In this document: positions 1 to 7,297 of the stretch, one piece after another
How the letters are laid out: every line of letters starts with the position of its first letter
How positions within the stretch are numbered: the stretch's first letter is position 1
Translations under genes and position numbers: made by a program
Notes under the pieces: model-generated
The model's database searches: none
Told to the model about the DNA's origin: nothing
Seen by the model: the letters and a program-made list of their open reading frames with translations, nothing else
Origin: Geobacter sp.
GTDB taxonomy: Bacteria; Desulfobacterota; Desulfuromonadia; Geobacterales; DSM-12255
Direction of reading: 5' to 3'
DNA length: 9,924 nt
Assembly: GCA_012026855.1 (NCBI GenBank)
Contig: VEOV01000161.1
Span: 1-9,924, forward strand

Positions 1-285
1 ATTGGCTACGGGGCGCTGCATGGTTATGACCTGCTGCCGAGATTTTTGTTTAACTACGTTGAACAGCTAGACTGGGCAGGGGAGGGCGATTGGCAAATTT
101 GTCTTCGGGAGCCGAGCGGCGAAGGCATGAGCCCGGATAACCGGTATGGGAATATTGTGGATATGTACGGCTTGGGAGCACCGGGGAGAATGGGGCTCTG
201 GGTAGAGAGCTGCCTAAAGGAAGAGAACCATAACTGGCTCTGTGAAGCCTTTAAGAGATATACGGAAGCCATGGCAATCGCCTGA
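1..285 (+). CDS. Nonribosomal peptide synthetase, C-terminal end of a terminal epimerization-type domain (partial, 5' end outside window)
   Basis: The frame is open from base 1 to the TGA at 283-285, giving 94 residues; the start lies upstream of the window. The fragment begins IGYG and continues to FNYVEQLD at about residues 17-24. This spacing resembles the E6 (PxxGxGYG) and E7 (FNYLGQ/R) core motifs of NRPS epimerization domains, which convert the carrier-bound aminoacyl residue from L to D. The following SPDNRYGNIVDMYG stretch and the final helix (WLCEAFKRYTEAM) match the end of the condensation/epimerization fold. The E7 motif is imperfect: V-E replaces L-G. About 70 residues follow E7, so the domain looks complete and the protein ends there, with no carrier, thioesterase or obvious docking domain. 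An internal TTG at 46 is not a credible start. The next gene begins 38 bases later, so the exporters are probably in the same operon. A plain condensation domain is the main alternative. Confidence 0.7.
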   Translation: MGYGALHGYDLLPRFLFNYVEQLDWAGEGDWQICLREPSGEGMSPDNRYGNIVDMYGLGAPGRMGLWVESCLKEENHNWLCEAFKRYTEAMAIA

Positions 286-323
286 TTATGACAAATTGAT
301 CGGTCGATACTTCGGAGAGAACG

Positions 324-1973
324 ATGAACCTGTTGCGATTCCTGCAATCCCTGGGAAAAGAACCGTTGCGACGCCTACTGCTCGGTGCGGTTACCTCGGC
401 ACTGAGTACATCGGTCATACTGGCGCTTGTTACCTACGCCGCCAAGAAAATTGCCGATACCCAAAAGGAGTTTGTCGATCTGCCGGTGGCGGCGGTCTTT
501 GCGGTGTGCGTGCTGCTGTATGTGGTCTCCGAAAGCCGTATGGTAGCACGATTGGCCGCAGATATCGAACAGATGCTGGATCACTTGCGGATGCGCTTGA
601 TTGGGCGGTTGCGCCATGCTGGTCTCTGGCAGCTTGAGCACTTCGGCCAGAGCCGGTTGTACGAGAGCATCACCCAAAGCTGCCGGGTCATCTCTTCCAA
701 CTCCCAGTACCTGGCCCAGGCGATGCGTTCGGTTGTCCTGATCATTACGATCCTGCTCTACATTGCAACAGTATCACTGCTCGCCTTTTCGCTCCTGGCA
801 GCGCTGCTGGTGGCCGCATCCCTGGTCTATTACCAGTACGGCCTGAACGTTGAGGAGCATCGGGAAGAGTTGACCAGCCACGAGTCAAAACTTTTCGAGT
901 GTGTCTCGGACCTTTTTGACGGTTTCAAGGAACAGCGGCTCAACAGCGCCCGCAGCCGTGCCCTGACCGGGACCTTTGAGCGATTGTCGTCCGATACGGC
1001 GGCGGCTCGCTGCGAGGTGCACCGGCACCGCTGGCACCAGTACGTGTTCGGCGAAACGGCGTTCAATGTGATGATGGGGCTCGTGGTTTTCGTGGTGCCC
1101 TCGTATGTGCCCTCCATCCGCGCCGAATTGGTGAAGATTTCGGCCGCGGTTCTCTTTATGATGGCTCCGGTGTTTGATCTGATGCAATCACTGGCCGTGT
1201 TGCGGGAATCGGATTCGGCTGCCGGCCGCATGATGGCGCTGGAAGATGAACTTACCCCTCTTGTCGAGCCCGGAAGTGCCGATCCGCCCGAACCGGTGCC
1301 GGCCAATTTTGCGGAACTACGGATGGAGGGTGTTGAGTACGCGTTTCCCGCGGCCGCCGGCGAACAGCCGTTCGCTATCGGACCGCTGGATGTGAGCATC
1401 CGGCGCGGTGAGGTGGTCTTTGTTACTGGAGGGAACGGTTCGGGCAAGTCAACTCTTATCAAGCTACTGACCGGGCTTTACCATCCCAATCGAGGCTGTT
1501 TGACGTGCGACGGAGCGGAAATTACCCCGCCACGGCTTGCCGCCTATCGTGCGCTGATGGCGCCGGTCTTCTCCGATTTTCATCTCTTTTCACATCTCCA
1601 TGGTCTTGATGATCTCGACCGGATAACGGTCTTGGATCTACTGTGTTGGATGGAGATGCAGCGGGTATCCGGGTTCGACGGGGACCGGTTCACGCGCATC
1701 GATCTGTCCACCGGGCAACGCAAGCGATTGGCATTAATCGCAGCCATACTGGAGACCAAACCGGTCTTGATCCTCGACGAGTGGGCCGCTGACCAGGATT
1801 CGCCGTTCCGTTTCAAGTTCTACCGCGAAATTTTGCCCGAACTGAAACGCCGGGGGCTGACCATCGTCGCCGTAACACACGACGACCACTATTTCGATGC
1901 CGCCGATCGCCGTCTGCACCTCGATGAGGGGCGTCTTACGGAGTTACCGGTAACCACGGGGGGCACCGTATGA
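324..1973 (+). CDS. Cyclic-peptide/siderophore-type ABC exporter, fused membrane and ATPase domains (PvdE/SyrD/YojI family), first of a tandem pair
   Basis: This 549-residue half-transporter should sit in the inner membrane and use ATP to export a peptide, probably the product of the NRPS just upstream. The first 300 residues hold about six hydrophobic segments (near 19-45, 52-70, 135-170 as a pair, 247-265 and 271-293). The family-typical GFKE motif is at 200-203. The nucleotide-binding domain has Walker A GGNGSGKST at 369-377, an LSTGQ signature at 461-465, Walker B LILDEW with D485 and catalytic E486, and switch H519. LSTGQ in place of LSGGQ and the DEWAADQD block are hallmarks of the PvdE/YojI family. 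D-S-P-F replaces the more usual D-P-H-F after Walker B. The ATG at 324 has GGAGAG at 314-319. The stop overlaps the next start as ATGA, so the two proteins are likely translationally coupled. The exported substrate is inferred only from context. Confidence 0.88.
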   Translation: MNLLRFLQSLGKEPLRRLLLGAVTSALSTSVILALVTYAAKKIADTQKEFVDLPVAAVFAVCVLLYVVSESRMVARLAADIEQMLDHLRMRLIGRLRHAGLWQLEHFGQSRLYESITQSCRVISSNSQYLAQAMRSVVLIITILLYIATVSLLAFSLLAALLVAASLVYYQYGLNVEEHREELTSHESKLFECVSDLFDGFKEQRLNSARSRALTGTFERLSSDTAAARCEVHRHRWHQYVFGETAFNVMMGLVVFVVPSYVPSIRAELVKISAAVLFMMAPVFDLMQSLAVLRESDSAAGRMMALEDELTPLVEPGSADPPEPVPANFAELRMEGVEYAFPAAAGEQPFAIGPLDVSIRRGEVVFVTGGNGSGKSTLIKLLTGLYHPNRGCLTCDGAEITPPRLAAYRALMAPVFSDFHLFSHLHGLDDLDRITVLDLLCWMEMQRVSGFDGDRFTRIDLSTGQRKRLALIAAILETKPVLILDEWAADQDSPFRFKFYREILPELKRRGLTIVAVTHDDHYFDAADRRLHLDEGRLTELPVTTGGTV

Positions 1974-3592
1974 GAATCTTCCACGCCGTAATACGGGAAA
2001 TCCCCGAAAACCTCAAATCACTCTTGCTGATGAATGTGTTGTCGGCAATTGCCGCCACATCATTTGTTGGACTGGTTTCCACCGCCGCCCAGCAGGCGAT
2101 AGGCGACCGGATCAGCGCACGGCTCATGCTGATGTTCGTGGTCACCGTGCTGCTGTTCCATGTGTCGCACACCTATACGCTGGTGACCGCCTCCCAGGAT
2201 GCCGAGAGGCTGATTCACAAGCTGCGCATCCGCCTGTTCGACCTTGTCCGCCGAACCGACCTCGTGACCGTCGACAAGATCGGCTATGCGAGTTTGCAGG
2301 GTGTGCTGACGCAGGAGACGCAGGTTCTGGCCCAGATCCTGCCGATGTTGGTGTCTGGTTTCCAGCAGGCGGTAATGCTGCTTTTTCTCGCGGCCTACCT
2401 GGCGTGGCTCTCACCTTTGGCCTGCATCCTCGCCTTCGGTTTCGCCGGTGGTGCGGTAGCGGTCCGCTTTGCTCGCGTCAAGGCGTTACGAACATATATG
2501 CAGTCGGCGGCCACGGCCGAGAAGCAGGTCTTTGATGGACTTACGGAACTTCTGCACGGTTTCAAGGAGGTCCGGATGAGCGGGACACGCGCTGCCGGGG
2601 TAACCGGGGCGCTGGCTCACTCATCGGATACGGCCCGAACAGCCAATGCATTGCTAAAGGCTCGGTGGGGGCGGAATTTCGCCGTCATGGAGGCGATGCT
2701 GTATTCACTGGCCGGGCTGATGGTGTTCGTTGTCCCGTTGTTCGTCCAGGGATACCACGTGGTGGTTCTGCCCGCCACAATCGCCGTCCTGTTTATCTCG
2801 GGTCCCGTCTACACCGTATCTTTTATTACACCGCTGGTGACACAGGCCGAGCTTGCGCTGGAGCACATCGAAACGATGCATGAAAAACTGCTCTCCGCAG
2901 CAGGTGCGGCTGCGGATGAAGCGGCGCGCCCACTGGATAATCCCCCCGCTTCGATCTCGCTGAGTGATGCCGTACTCTCATACCGGGATGGGGAACAACA
3001 GGCGTTGTTTACGGTTGGCCCAGTCTCGGCGGAGTTCCACGCCGGCCGGATCACGTTTATCACCGGAGGGAACGGTTCCGGCAAGTCTACCCTGCTGCGC
3101 ATGCTTACCGGCTTGATCCCGCTGGATGCCGGAGCGCTCATGGCCGATGGCGCGCCTATTGCGACCGGTCAGATGCAGGACTACCGGGATAACATCTCCG
3201 CGGTCTTCTCCGATTTTCACCTATCACGGCGGCTTTACGGCATCGACGATCTGGATACGGCAAGGATCGCGAGCCTGCTGGAACGCCTGGAAATGAATGA
3301 CAAGGTATCGGTTCATGATGGCGCCTTCAGCACGGTTGACCTGTCCACCGGCCAGCGGAAGCGATTGGCGCTCATCTTGGCAGAACTTGAGGACAAGCCC
3401 GTAATCGTGCTCGACGAATGGGCCGCCGACCAGGATCCGCATTTCCGCCGCATCTTTTACGAAGAACTGCTGCCGGACTTTAAGGCGCGTGGCAAGATCA
3501 TCATCTGCGTGACCCATGACGACCGCTGGTTCCACATCGCCGACTGGATGTATCATATGAACGAGGGCCGAATTGAAGGGGTGCAGATATGA
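1970..3592 (+). CDS. Cyclic-peptide/siderophore-type ABC exporter (PvdE/SyrD/YojI family), second of a tandem pair
   Basis: This 540-residue protein is a clear paralogue of the gene before it and has the same layout. Hydrophobic segments lie near residues 17-42, 51-73, 128-168 (two), 238-260 and 266-290, and GFKE is at 197-200. Walker A GGNGSGKST spans 366-374 with K372. The LSTGQ signature is at 458-462, Walker B VIVLDEW has D482 and E483, and switch H516 follows. The DEWAADQDPHFRR block is the canonical form for the family, closer to YojI and PvdE than the first copy. Both ATP sites look competent, so the pair could form a heterodimer or two homodimers; the sequence does not decide. Start ATG 1970 overlaps the upstream stop, with a G-run (1958-1963) as a likely ribosome site. 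The membrane halves have diverged far more than the ATPase halves, suggesting an old duplication or different faces of one pump. Confidence 0.88.
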   Translation: MRIFHAVIREIPENLKSLLLMNVLSAIAATSFVGLVSTAAQQAIGDRISARLMLMFVVTVLLFHVSHTYTLVTASQDAERLIHKLRIRLFDLVRRTDLVTVDKIGYASLQGVLTQETQVLAQILPMLVSGFQQAVMLLFLAAYLAWLSPLACILAFGFAGGAVAVRFARVKALRTYMQSAATAEKQVFDGLTELLHGFKEVRMSGTRAAGVTGALAHSSDTARTANALLKARWGRNFAVMEAMLYSLAGLMVFVVPLFVQGYHVVVLPATIAVLFISGPVYTVSFITPLVTQAELALEHIETMHEKLLSAAGAAADEAARPLDNPPASISLSDAVLSYRDGEQQALFTVGPVSAEFHAGRITFITGGNGSGKSTLLRMLTGLIPLDAGALMADGAPIATGQMQDYRDNISAVFSDFHLSRRLYGIDDLDTARIASLLERLEMNDKVSVHDGAFSTVDLSTGQRKRLALILAELEDKPVIVLDEWAADQDPHFRRIFYEELLPDFKARGKIIICVTHDDRWFHIADWMYHMNEGRIEGVQI

Positions 3593-3657
3593 TCTCTTTT
3601 CGTAGAGAAGGCTGTCATAAGTGTGCGGCGGGCAGCAGGCAGCGCAGCGATACATAG
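3589..3657 (+). pseudogene. 22-codon reading frame coupled to the exporter stop codon; possible remnant of a lost operon gene
   Basis: An ATG at 3589 overlaps the TGA of the second exporter gene as ATGA, with GAAGGGG at 3574-3580 at good ribosome-binding distance. This is the same coupling used between the two exporter genes. The frame encodes only MISFRREGCHKC plus ten further residues before TAG at 3655-3657, and the second half is a GCAG/GCGG-rich stretch. No family is recognisable. It may be the surviving start of a gene whose body was deleted or replaced at this junction, a genuine micro-peptide, or chance. The start context is convincing; the functional status is not. Confidence 0.3.
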
Positions 3658-3672
3658 GAGTCAAGGTAGTAA

Positions 3673-3750
3673 ATGATTGACTATGGAGCTAAAAGTGGTA
3701 TTTATGGCGGATTTATGGGTGGTTTGAATAAAAAAAGAGTCAGCCTTTAA
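3673..3750 (+). CDS. Possible 25-residue glycine-rich small peptide
   Basis: An ATG at 3673 with AGGAG at 3656-3660 (12 bases away, somewhat long) opens 25 codons to a TAA at 3748-3750. The peptide is rich in Gly and aromatics (IYGGFMGGLNKKR in the middle) and ends basic. Two in-frame stops lie directly before the ATG, so it is not the tail of a longer gene. Its last codons form the left arm of the terminator hairpin, which constrains that part of the sequence for another reason. No known family is recognised; chance is the leading alternative. Confidence 0.2.
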   Translation: MIDYGAKSGIYGGFMGGLNKKRVSL

Positions 3751-3762
3751 GCTGACTCTTTT
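3733..3762 (-). terminator. Intrinsic terminator of tRNA-Gly, possibly bidirectional
   Basis: A perfect 12-bp stem (arms 3733-3744 and 3751-3762) closes a 6-base loop. On the - strand it ends in a run of at least six T, a classic rho-independent terminator located 9 bases past the tRNA-Gly CCA end. On the + strand the T tract is shorter and interrupted (CTTTTGAATTTATTT), so it may also stop transcripts from the exporter operon, less efficiently. Confidence 0.85.
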
Positions 3763-3771
3763 GAATTTATT

Positions 3772-3846
<75 letters not shown>

Positions 3847-3860
3847 TCAATGAGTCCTGA

Positions 3861-3889
3861 TTTGTACCAGCATTTTTTCTCCCAGTCAA
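3861..3889 (-). promoter_or_regulatory. sigma70-type promoter of tRNA-Gly
   Basis: On the - strand TTGACT (3889-3884) and TACAAA (3866-3861) are separated by exactly 17 bases, with a TG just before the -10 (extended -10). The predicted start near 3854 is about 8 bases before the tRNA. The A/T-rich stretch at 3890-3930, including a nine-T run on the + strand, could act as an UP element, as is common for stable RNA promoters. Confidence 0.75.
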
Positions 3890-3945
3890 CAGGAATATCG
3901 TTAAAATATACTAAGACTAATTTTTTTTTGAGTTGCATGTTGGTT

Positions 3946-3962
3946 GGAGCGAAAAGCGCTCT
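3946..3962. repeat. Short inverted repeat in the tig upstream region
   Basis: GAGCG (3947-3951) and CGCTC (3957-3961) flank AAAAG, extendable by one G-T pair. There is no T tract after it, so it is not a terminator. It could be an operator or a 5' leader hairpin if transcription starts upstream. Otherwise, apart from the tRNA-Gly promoter and a tentative tig promoter, the 250 bases between tRNA-Gly and tig show no gene. No CIRCE-type (TTAGCACTC/GAGTGCTAA) heat-shock element is visible. Confidence 0.35.
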
Positions 3963-3999
3963 CCATAAATCCGTATACAAAGATAGTAGCGAGGAGGCC

Positions 4000-4028
4000 T
4001 TGCTTTAATCTGGCGAGTATGCTAAATA
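4000..4028 (+). promoter_or_regulatory. Tentative promoter of the tig-clpP-clpX-lon operon
   Basis: TTGCTT (4000-4005) and TAAATA (4023-4028) are 17 bases apart, giving a leader of about 60 bases before tig. The -10 matches the consensus only partly. An alternative is TTGGTT (3940-3945) with CATAAA (3964-3969). A promoter must lie somewhere between the divergent tRNA-Gly and tig; its exact place is uncertain. Confidence 0.25.
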
Positions 4029-4097
4029 TTTTCATTTCAAATTTCATAAAGACCCTGATGTGAAAGTATATTCTTCAACGGGAAAGAGAGGATTGTA

Positions 4098-5408
4098 ATG
4101 CAGGTTAATGTCGAGCAGTTGAGCAGCGTAAAGAAGAAACTGAATTTTGAGATTTCCGTCGACCGCGTTAAGGCCGAGACCCAGAAAGCCTTTGCCGAGA
4201 TTCGCAAGCGTGCTGTTGTCCCCGGCTTCAGAAAAGGGAAGGCTCCTGAAGGTATGATCCGTCAGCAGTACCAGGGCCAGGTGCAGAGCGATGTGATGAA
4301 GAATCTCTTCAACGATTGCTATTTCAAATATGTTCAGGATAACAAGATTTTTCCGATTGGTTATCCTGAGATCAATGCCGAGGAGTTTGTTGATGGCGCT
4401 CCTTTCAAGTTCTCTGCTGTCATCGAGGTTTATCCTGAAGTGAAGGCTGAGGTTTACGAAGGGTTTAATGTTGTGCGCGAGAAGTATGTTGCCGATGAAA
4501 ATGCTGTTGCGGCAAGACTTGAGCAGATGCGCCAAAACATGTCACATCTTGAGCCGGCTACCGACGAGCGTCCGGCGCAAAGCGGTGATCATGTACTGAT
4601 TGATTTTGAAGGCTATGTAGACGGAGCACTTCTGGATGGCGGTTCAGCAACCGATCATGCCCTGGAGCTTGGCAGCAACTCCTTTATTCCCGGCTTCGAG
4701 GATCAGGTTGCCGGTATGAAGGTTGGCGATAAAAAGCGAATTTCACTCGCTTTCCCGGAGCAGTATCACAGTGCCGAACTCTCCGGCAAGCCTGTGGATT
4801 TTGACGTTACCCTGAAGGAGATCAAGGTAAAGGTTTTACCTGAACTGAATGACGACCTTGCCAAGGATTTCGGGGATTTCGAAAATCTGGCCGATCTGAA
4901 GGTCAAGATTGGCGAGAGCATCGAGAAGCAGGAAAAAGAGCGCATTGACAGGGACTTTAAAGATGCCCTGATCAAGCAGCTGATTGAAAAGAACGACTTT
5001 GAACTGCCCGAGTCCATGATCGAGCGCCAGTTGAATTCCATGCTGGAGAACGCCAAGCAGCGTCTGCAGTACCAGCGCATGACCTTGGAGATGATGGGGT
5101 TGACCGAGGAGAGCTACAAGCAGCAGTTCAGATCCCTCGCTGCTGATCAGGTCAAAGGTGCGCTGCTGATGCATGAAGTCGCCCAGAAGGCCGGCGTTAC
5201 TGTCGCTGAGAGCGATGTGGAAGCCAAGCTCCAGAGGGTAGCCGATGAGACCGGTCAGGATTTTGACCGGATCAAAAAGTACTACAAGGAAAACAAGGAT
5301 GCCAGGGGCGGCCTCGAAGAGCAGATCAGAGAAGAGAAGGTCATTGAACTGATCGCCTCCAAAGCTGTTGTTGTGGAAAAAGAGCGCAAGGATATGGCTG
5401 CCGAGTAG
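4098..5408 (+). CDS. tig: Trigger factor, ribosome-associated chaperone and prolyl isomerase
   Basis: Trigger factor binds the ribosome near the exit tunnel and shelters nascent cytosolic and secreted proteins. The 436-residue length matches the family (E. coli 432). The N-terminal ribosome-docking domain carries the signature GFRKGKAP at 43-50. An FKBP-type peptidyl-prolyl isomerase domain spans about 163-245, including FIPGFEDQ from 196. The long, charged, helical C-terminal region (about 246-436) forms the substrate-holding arms. The start at ATG 4098 is supported by AGAGAGGA six bases before it and by the family-typical first residues (MQVNVEQLSSVKKKL). It is the first gene of the quality-control set and clpP follows after 32 bases, so nascent-chain folding and degradation are probably co-expressed. 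Nothing unusual is seen in the protein. Confidence 0.98.
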   Translation: MQVNVEQLSSVKKKLNFEISVDRVKAETQKAFAEIRKRAVVPGFRKGKAPEGMIRQQYQGQVQSDVMKNLFNDCYFKYVQDNKIFPIGYPEINAEEFVDGAPFKFSAVIEVYPEVKAEVYEGFNVVREKYVADENAVAARLEQMRQNMSHLEPATDERPAQSGDHVLIDFEGYVDGALLDGGSATDHALELGSNSFIPGFEDQVAGMKVGDKKRISLAFPEQYHSAELSGKPVDFDVTLKEIKVKVLPELNDDLAKDFGDFENLADLKVKIGESIEKQEKERIDRDFKDALIKQLIEKNDFELPESMIERQLNSMLENAKQRLQYQRMTLEMMGLTEESYKQQFRSLAADQVKGALLMHEVAQKAGVTVAESDVEAKLQRVADETGQDFDRIKKYYKENKDARGGLEEQIREEKVIELIASKAVVVEKERKDMAAE

Positions 5409-5440
5409 ACAGGTTTTACACTTGAACAGATGAGGTGTTT

Positions 5441-6040
5441 ATGTTGATCCCAATGGTTGTAGAGCAGAGTGGCAGGGGCGAAAGATCCTATGATATCTAT
5501 TCCAGACTGCTCAAGGAGAGGATTATCTTTCTGGGAGGAGCGATCGATGATCAGGTTGCCAACCTGGTTATAGCCCAGCTGCTGTTCCTTGAGTCCGAGG
5601 ACCCGGACAAGGATATTCACCTCTACATAAACTCTCCGGGTGGGGTGGTGACATCGGGAATGGCAATCTACGATACCATGCAGTATATCCGTCCCCATGT
5701 ATCAACCATCTGTGTAGGGCAGGCCGCTTCCATGGGAGCCGTGTTGCTTGCCGGTGGTGAAAAGGGGAAAAGATTCTCTCTTAACCACTCCCGTATCATG
5801 ATACATCAACCCCTGGGCGGTTTTCAGGGACAGGCCACGGATATCAGCATTCATGCCAAGGAGATCCTGGGCATGAAGAAGCAGCTCAATGAGCTGCTGG
5901 CGCGTCATACCGGCCAGCCTTTTGAAAAGGTTGAAAATGATACTGACCGTGATTATTTTATGTCTAGCGCTGATGCCTGCGCTTACGGCATAATTGATAC
6001 TGTGCTTACCCGTAATCCTCAAACAGGAGCGACTACATGA
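5441..6040 (+). CDS. clpP: ATP-dependent Clp protease, proteolytic subunit
   Basis: ClpP forms the tetradecameric serine-protease chamber that degrades proteins fed by ClpX or another Clp ATPase in the cytoplasm. I choose ATG 5441 (199 residues), not the in-frame GTG at 5435. GTG would overlap the ribosome site GAGG at 5432-5435, and with ATG the protein begins MLIPMVVEQSGRGERSYD, the usual N-terminus. With this numbering the catalytic triad falls at S97 (GQAASMGA), H122 (MIHQPLGG) and D171 (TDRDYFMS), exactly the classical E. coli positions. The first residues before the mature N-terminus are usually removed by self-processing in this family. The stop overlaps the clpX start as ATGA, with AGGAG at 6025-6029 serving clpX. 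ClpP and its partner ATPase are therefore probably made in coupled amounts. Confidence 0.98.
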   Translation: MLIPMVVEQSGRGERSYDIYSRLLKERIIFLGGAIDDQVANLVIAQLLFLESEDPDKDIHLYINSPGGVVTSGMAIYDTMQYIRPHVSTICVGQAASMGAVLLAGGEKGKRFSLNHSRIMIHQPLGGFQGQATDISIHAKEILGMKKQLNELLARHTGQPFEKVENDTDRDYFMSSADACAYGIIDTVLTRNPQTGATT

Positions 6041-7290
6041 GCAAGCGTGACGACAGGACAGATGCACTGGTCTGCTCTTTCTGCGGCAAGGGGCAGGAAG
6101 AGGTTAAGAAGCTCATAGCCGGACCGACCGTCTACATCTGTGACGAGTGTATTGATCTCTGCAATGACATCATTGCGGAGGAGCGCCGTCTGGAAGAAAA
6201 GGCTGGCCCTGATGTCAACCGCCTCCCCAAGCCGAAGGAAATCAGCGATGTGCTCGATGATTACGTCATCGGTCAGATGCGGGCCAAGAAGACCCTTGCC
6301 GTGGCTGTTTACAATCACTACAAGCGAATCGAGCATATGGGGAAACCCTCTGATGTTGAGATGCAGAAGAGTAATATTCTCCTGCTCGGTCCCACCGGTT
6401 CAGGCAAGACCCTGCTGGCCCAGACCCTTGCCAGGATTCTCAAGGTGCCGTTTGCCGTAGCCGACGCTACCAATCTGACCGAAGCCGGTTATGTTGGTGA
6501 AGATGTTGAAAACATCATTCTCAGCCTGCTCCAGGCTGCTGATTATGATGTTGAGCGTGCCCAGAAAGGGATCATCTACATTGACGAGATCGACAAGATT
6601 GCCCGCAAGACCGATTCACCTTCCATAACCCGCGATGTCTCCGGTGAAGGGGTGCAGCAGGCTTTGTTGAAAATTATTGAGGGCACCATTGCCAGCGTCC
6701 CTCCTAAAGGTGGTCGCAAGCATCCGCAACAGGAGTTCCTCAAGGTTGATACCACCAATATCCTCTTCATCTGCAGCGGCGCGTTCGGTGGCCTTGAAAG
6801 CGTTATCCAGCAGCGCATCGGTGTCAAGACTCTCGGTTTCGGGGCTGATATCAAACAGAAGGTGGAGAAGAAGGCCGGTGAACTGCTCAGCGAAGTCACC
6901 CCTGAAGACCTGCTTAAATACGGCTTCATTCCCGAGTTCATCGGCCGACTGCCGGTGCTGGCCACTTTGAATGAGCTTAACGAAGAGGCTATGGTGCAGA
7001 TTCTCAAGGAGCCGAAGAACTCCCTGGTGAAGCAATATCAGAAGCTCTTCGAGATGGAGCATGTCAAACTGAAGTTTACCGACGGCTCTCTGTCGGCAAT
7101 CGCCAGGGAGGCGCTCAAGCGCAATACCGGTGCCCGGGGCTTGAGATCGATTCTGGAAAGCACCATGCTGGACATCATGTACGAGATTCCGTCACAGTCC
7201 ATGGTTAAGGAAGTTGTTATCAGCGAAGATGTCATTGTTCGTAAGGAAAAGCCGATAGTGGTTTACGAGGCGATAGCCGAAACAGCATAG
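6037..7290 (+). CDS. clpX: ClpX, AAA+ unfoldase subunit of the ClpXP protease
   Basis: ClpX is a hexameric ATPase that recognises tagged substrates (such as SsrA-tagged chains), unfolds them and threads them into ClpP. The protein has 417 residues, close to E. coli's 424. The N-terminal zinc-binding domain has C13, C16, C35 and C38. The AAA+ core has Walker A GPTGSGKT at 118-125 (K124), the pore loop GYVGED with Y152, and Walker B IYIDEID with D183 and E184. A second pore loop with GGRKHPQQEF follows. The ClpP-docking loop reads L266-G267-F268, a conservative variant of the canonical IGF. The sensor-2 GARGLRSI motif lies near the C-terminus. The start ATG is inside the clpP stop (ATGA). The stop TAG lies 7 bases before lon, so this is the third gene of the set. 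All functional residues are intact. Confidence 0.98.
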   Translation: MSKRDDRTDALVCSFCGKGQEEVKKLIAGPTVYICDECIDLCNDIIAEERRLEEKAGPDVNRLPKPKEISDVLDDYVIGQMRAKKTLAVAVYNHYKRIEHMGKPSDVEMQKSNILLLGPTGSGKTLLAQTLARILKVPFAVADATNLTEAGYVGEDVENIILSLLQAADYDVERAQKGIIYIDEIDKIARKTDSPSITRDVSGEGVQQALLKIIEGTIASVPPKGGRKHPQQEFLKVDTTNILFICSGAFGGLESVIQQRIGVKTLGFGADIKQKVEKKAGELLSEVTPEDLLKYGFIPEFIGRLPVLATLNELNEEAMVQILKEPKNSLVKQYQKLFEMEHVKLKFTDGSLSAIAREALKRNTGARGLRSILESTMLDIMYEIPSQSMVKEVVISEDVIVRKEKPIVVYEAIAETA

Positions 7291-7297
7291 GATTTGT

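Noticed and set aside
242..637. Plus-strand 131-residue frame bridging the NRPS end and the exporter start
   Set aside because: It overlaps both real genes in another frame, and its product has no recognisable domain. The exporter start at 324 has a good ribosome site and correct N-terminal membrane topology.
830..1462. Minus-strand 210-residue open frame inside the first exporter gene
   Set aside because: It is a long antisense shadow in GC-rich coding sequence. The + strand frame has full ABC transporter motifs, and the antisense product has low-complexity Ser/Arg-rich composition and no family signal.
3224..3664. Minus-strand 146-residue frame crossing the end of the second exporter
   Set aside because: It is almost entirely antisense to conserved ATPase-domain sequence, with no ribosome site or recognisable domain. 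It would also require a promoter in the junction that I do not see.
5435..5437. GTG as the clpP start
   Set aside because: It would lie inside the Shine-Dalgarno sequence and add two residues not expected in the family. ATG 5441 places the catalytic triad at the classical positions 97/122/171.
6832..6840. Leu in place of Ile in the ClpX IGF loop that docks ClpP
   Set aside because: This is a conservative replacement, and to my knowledge LGF variants occur in functional ClpX proteins. The adjacent ClpP is intact, so loss of interaction is unlikely.
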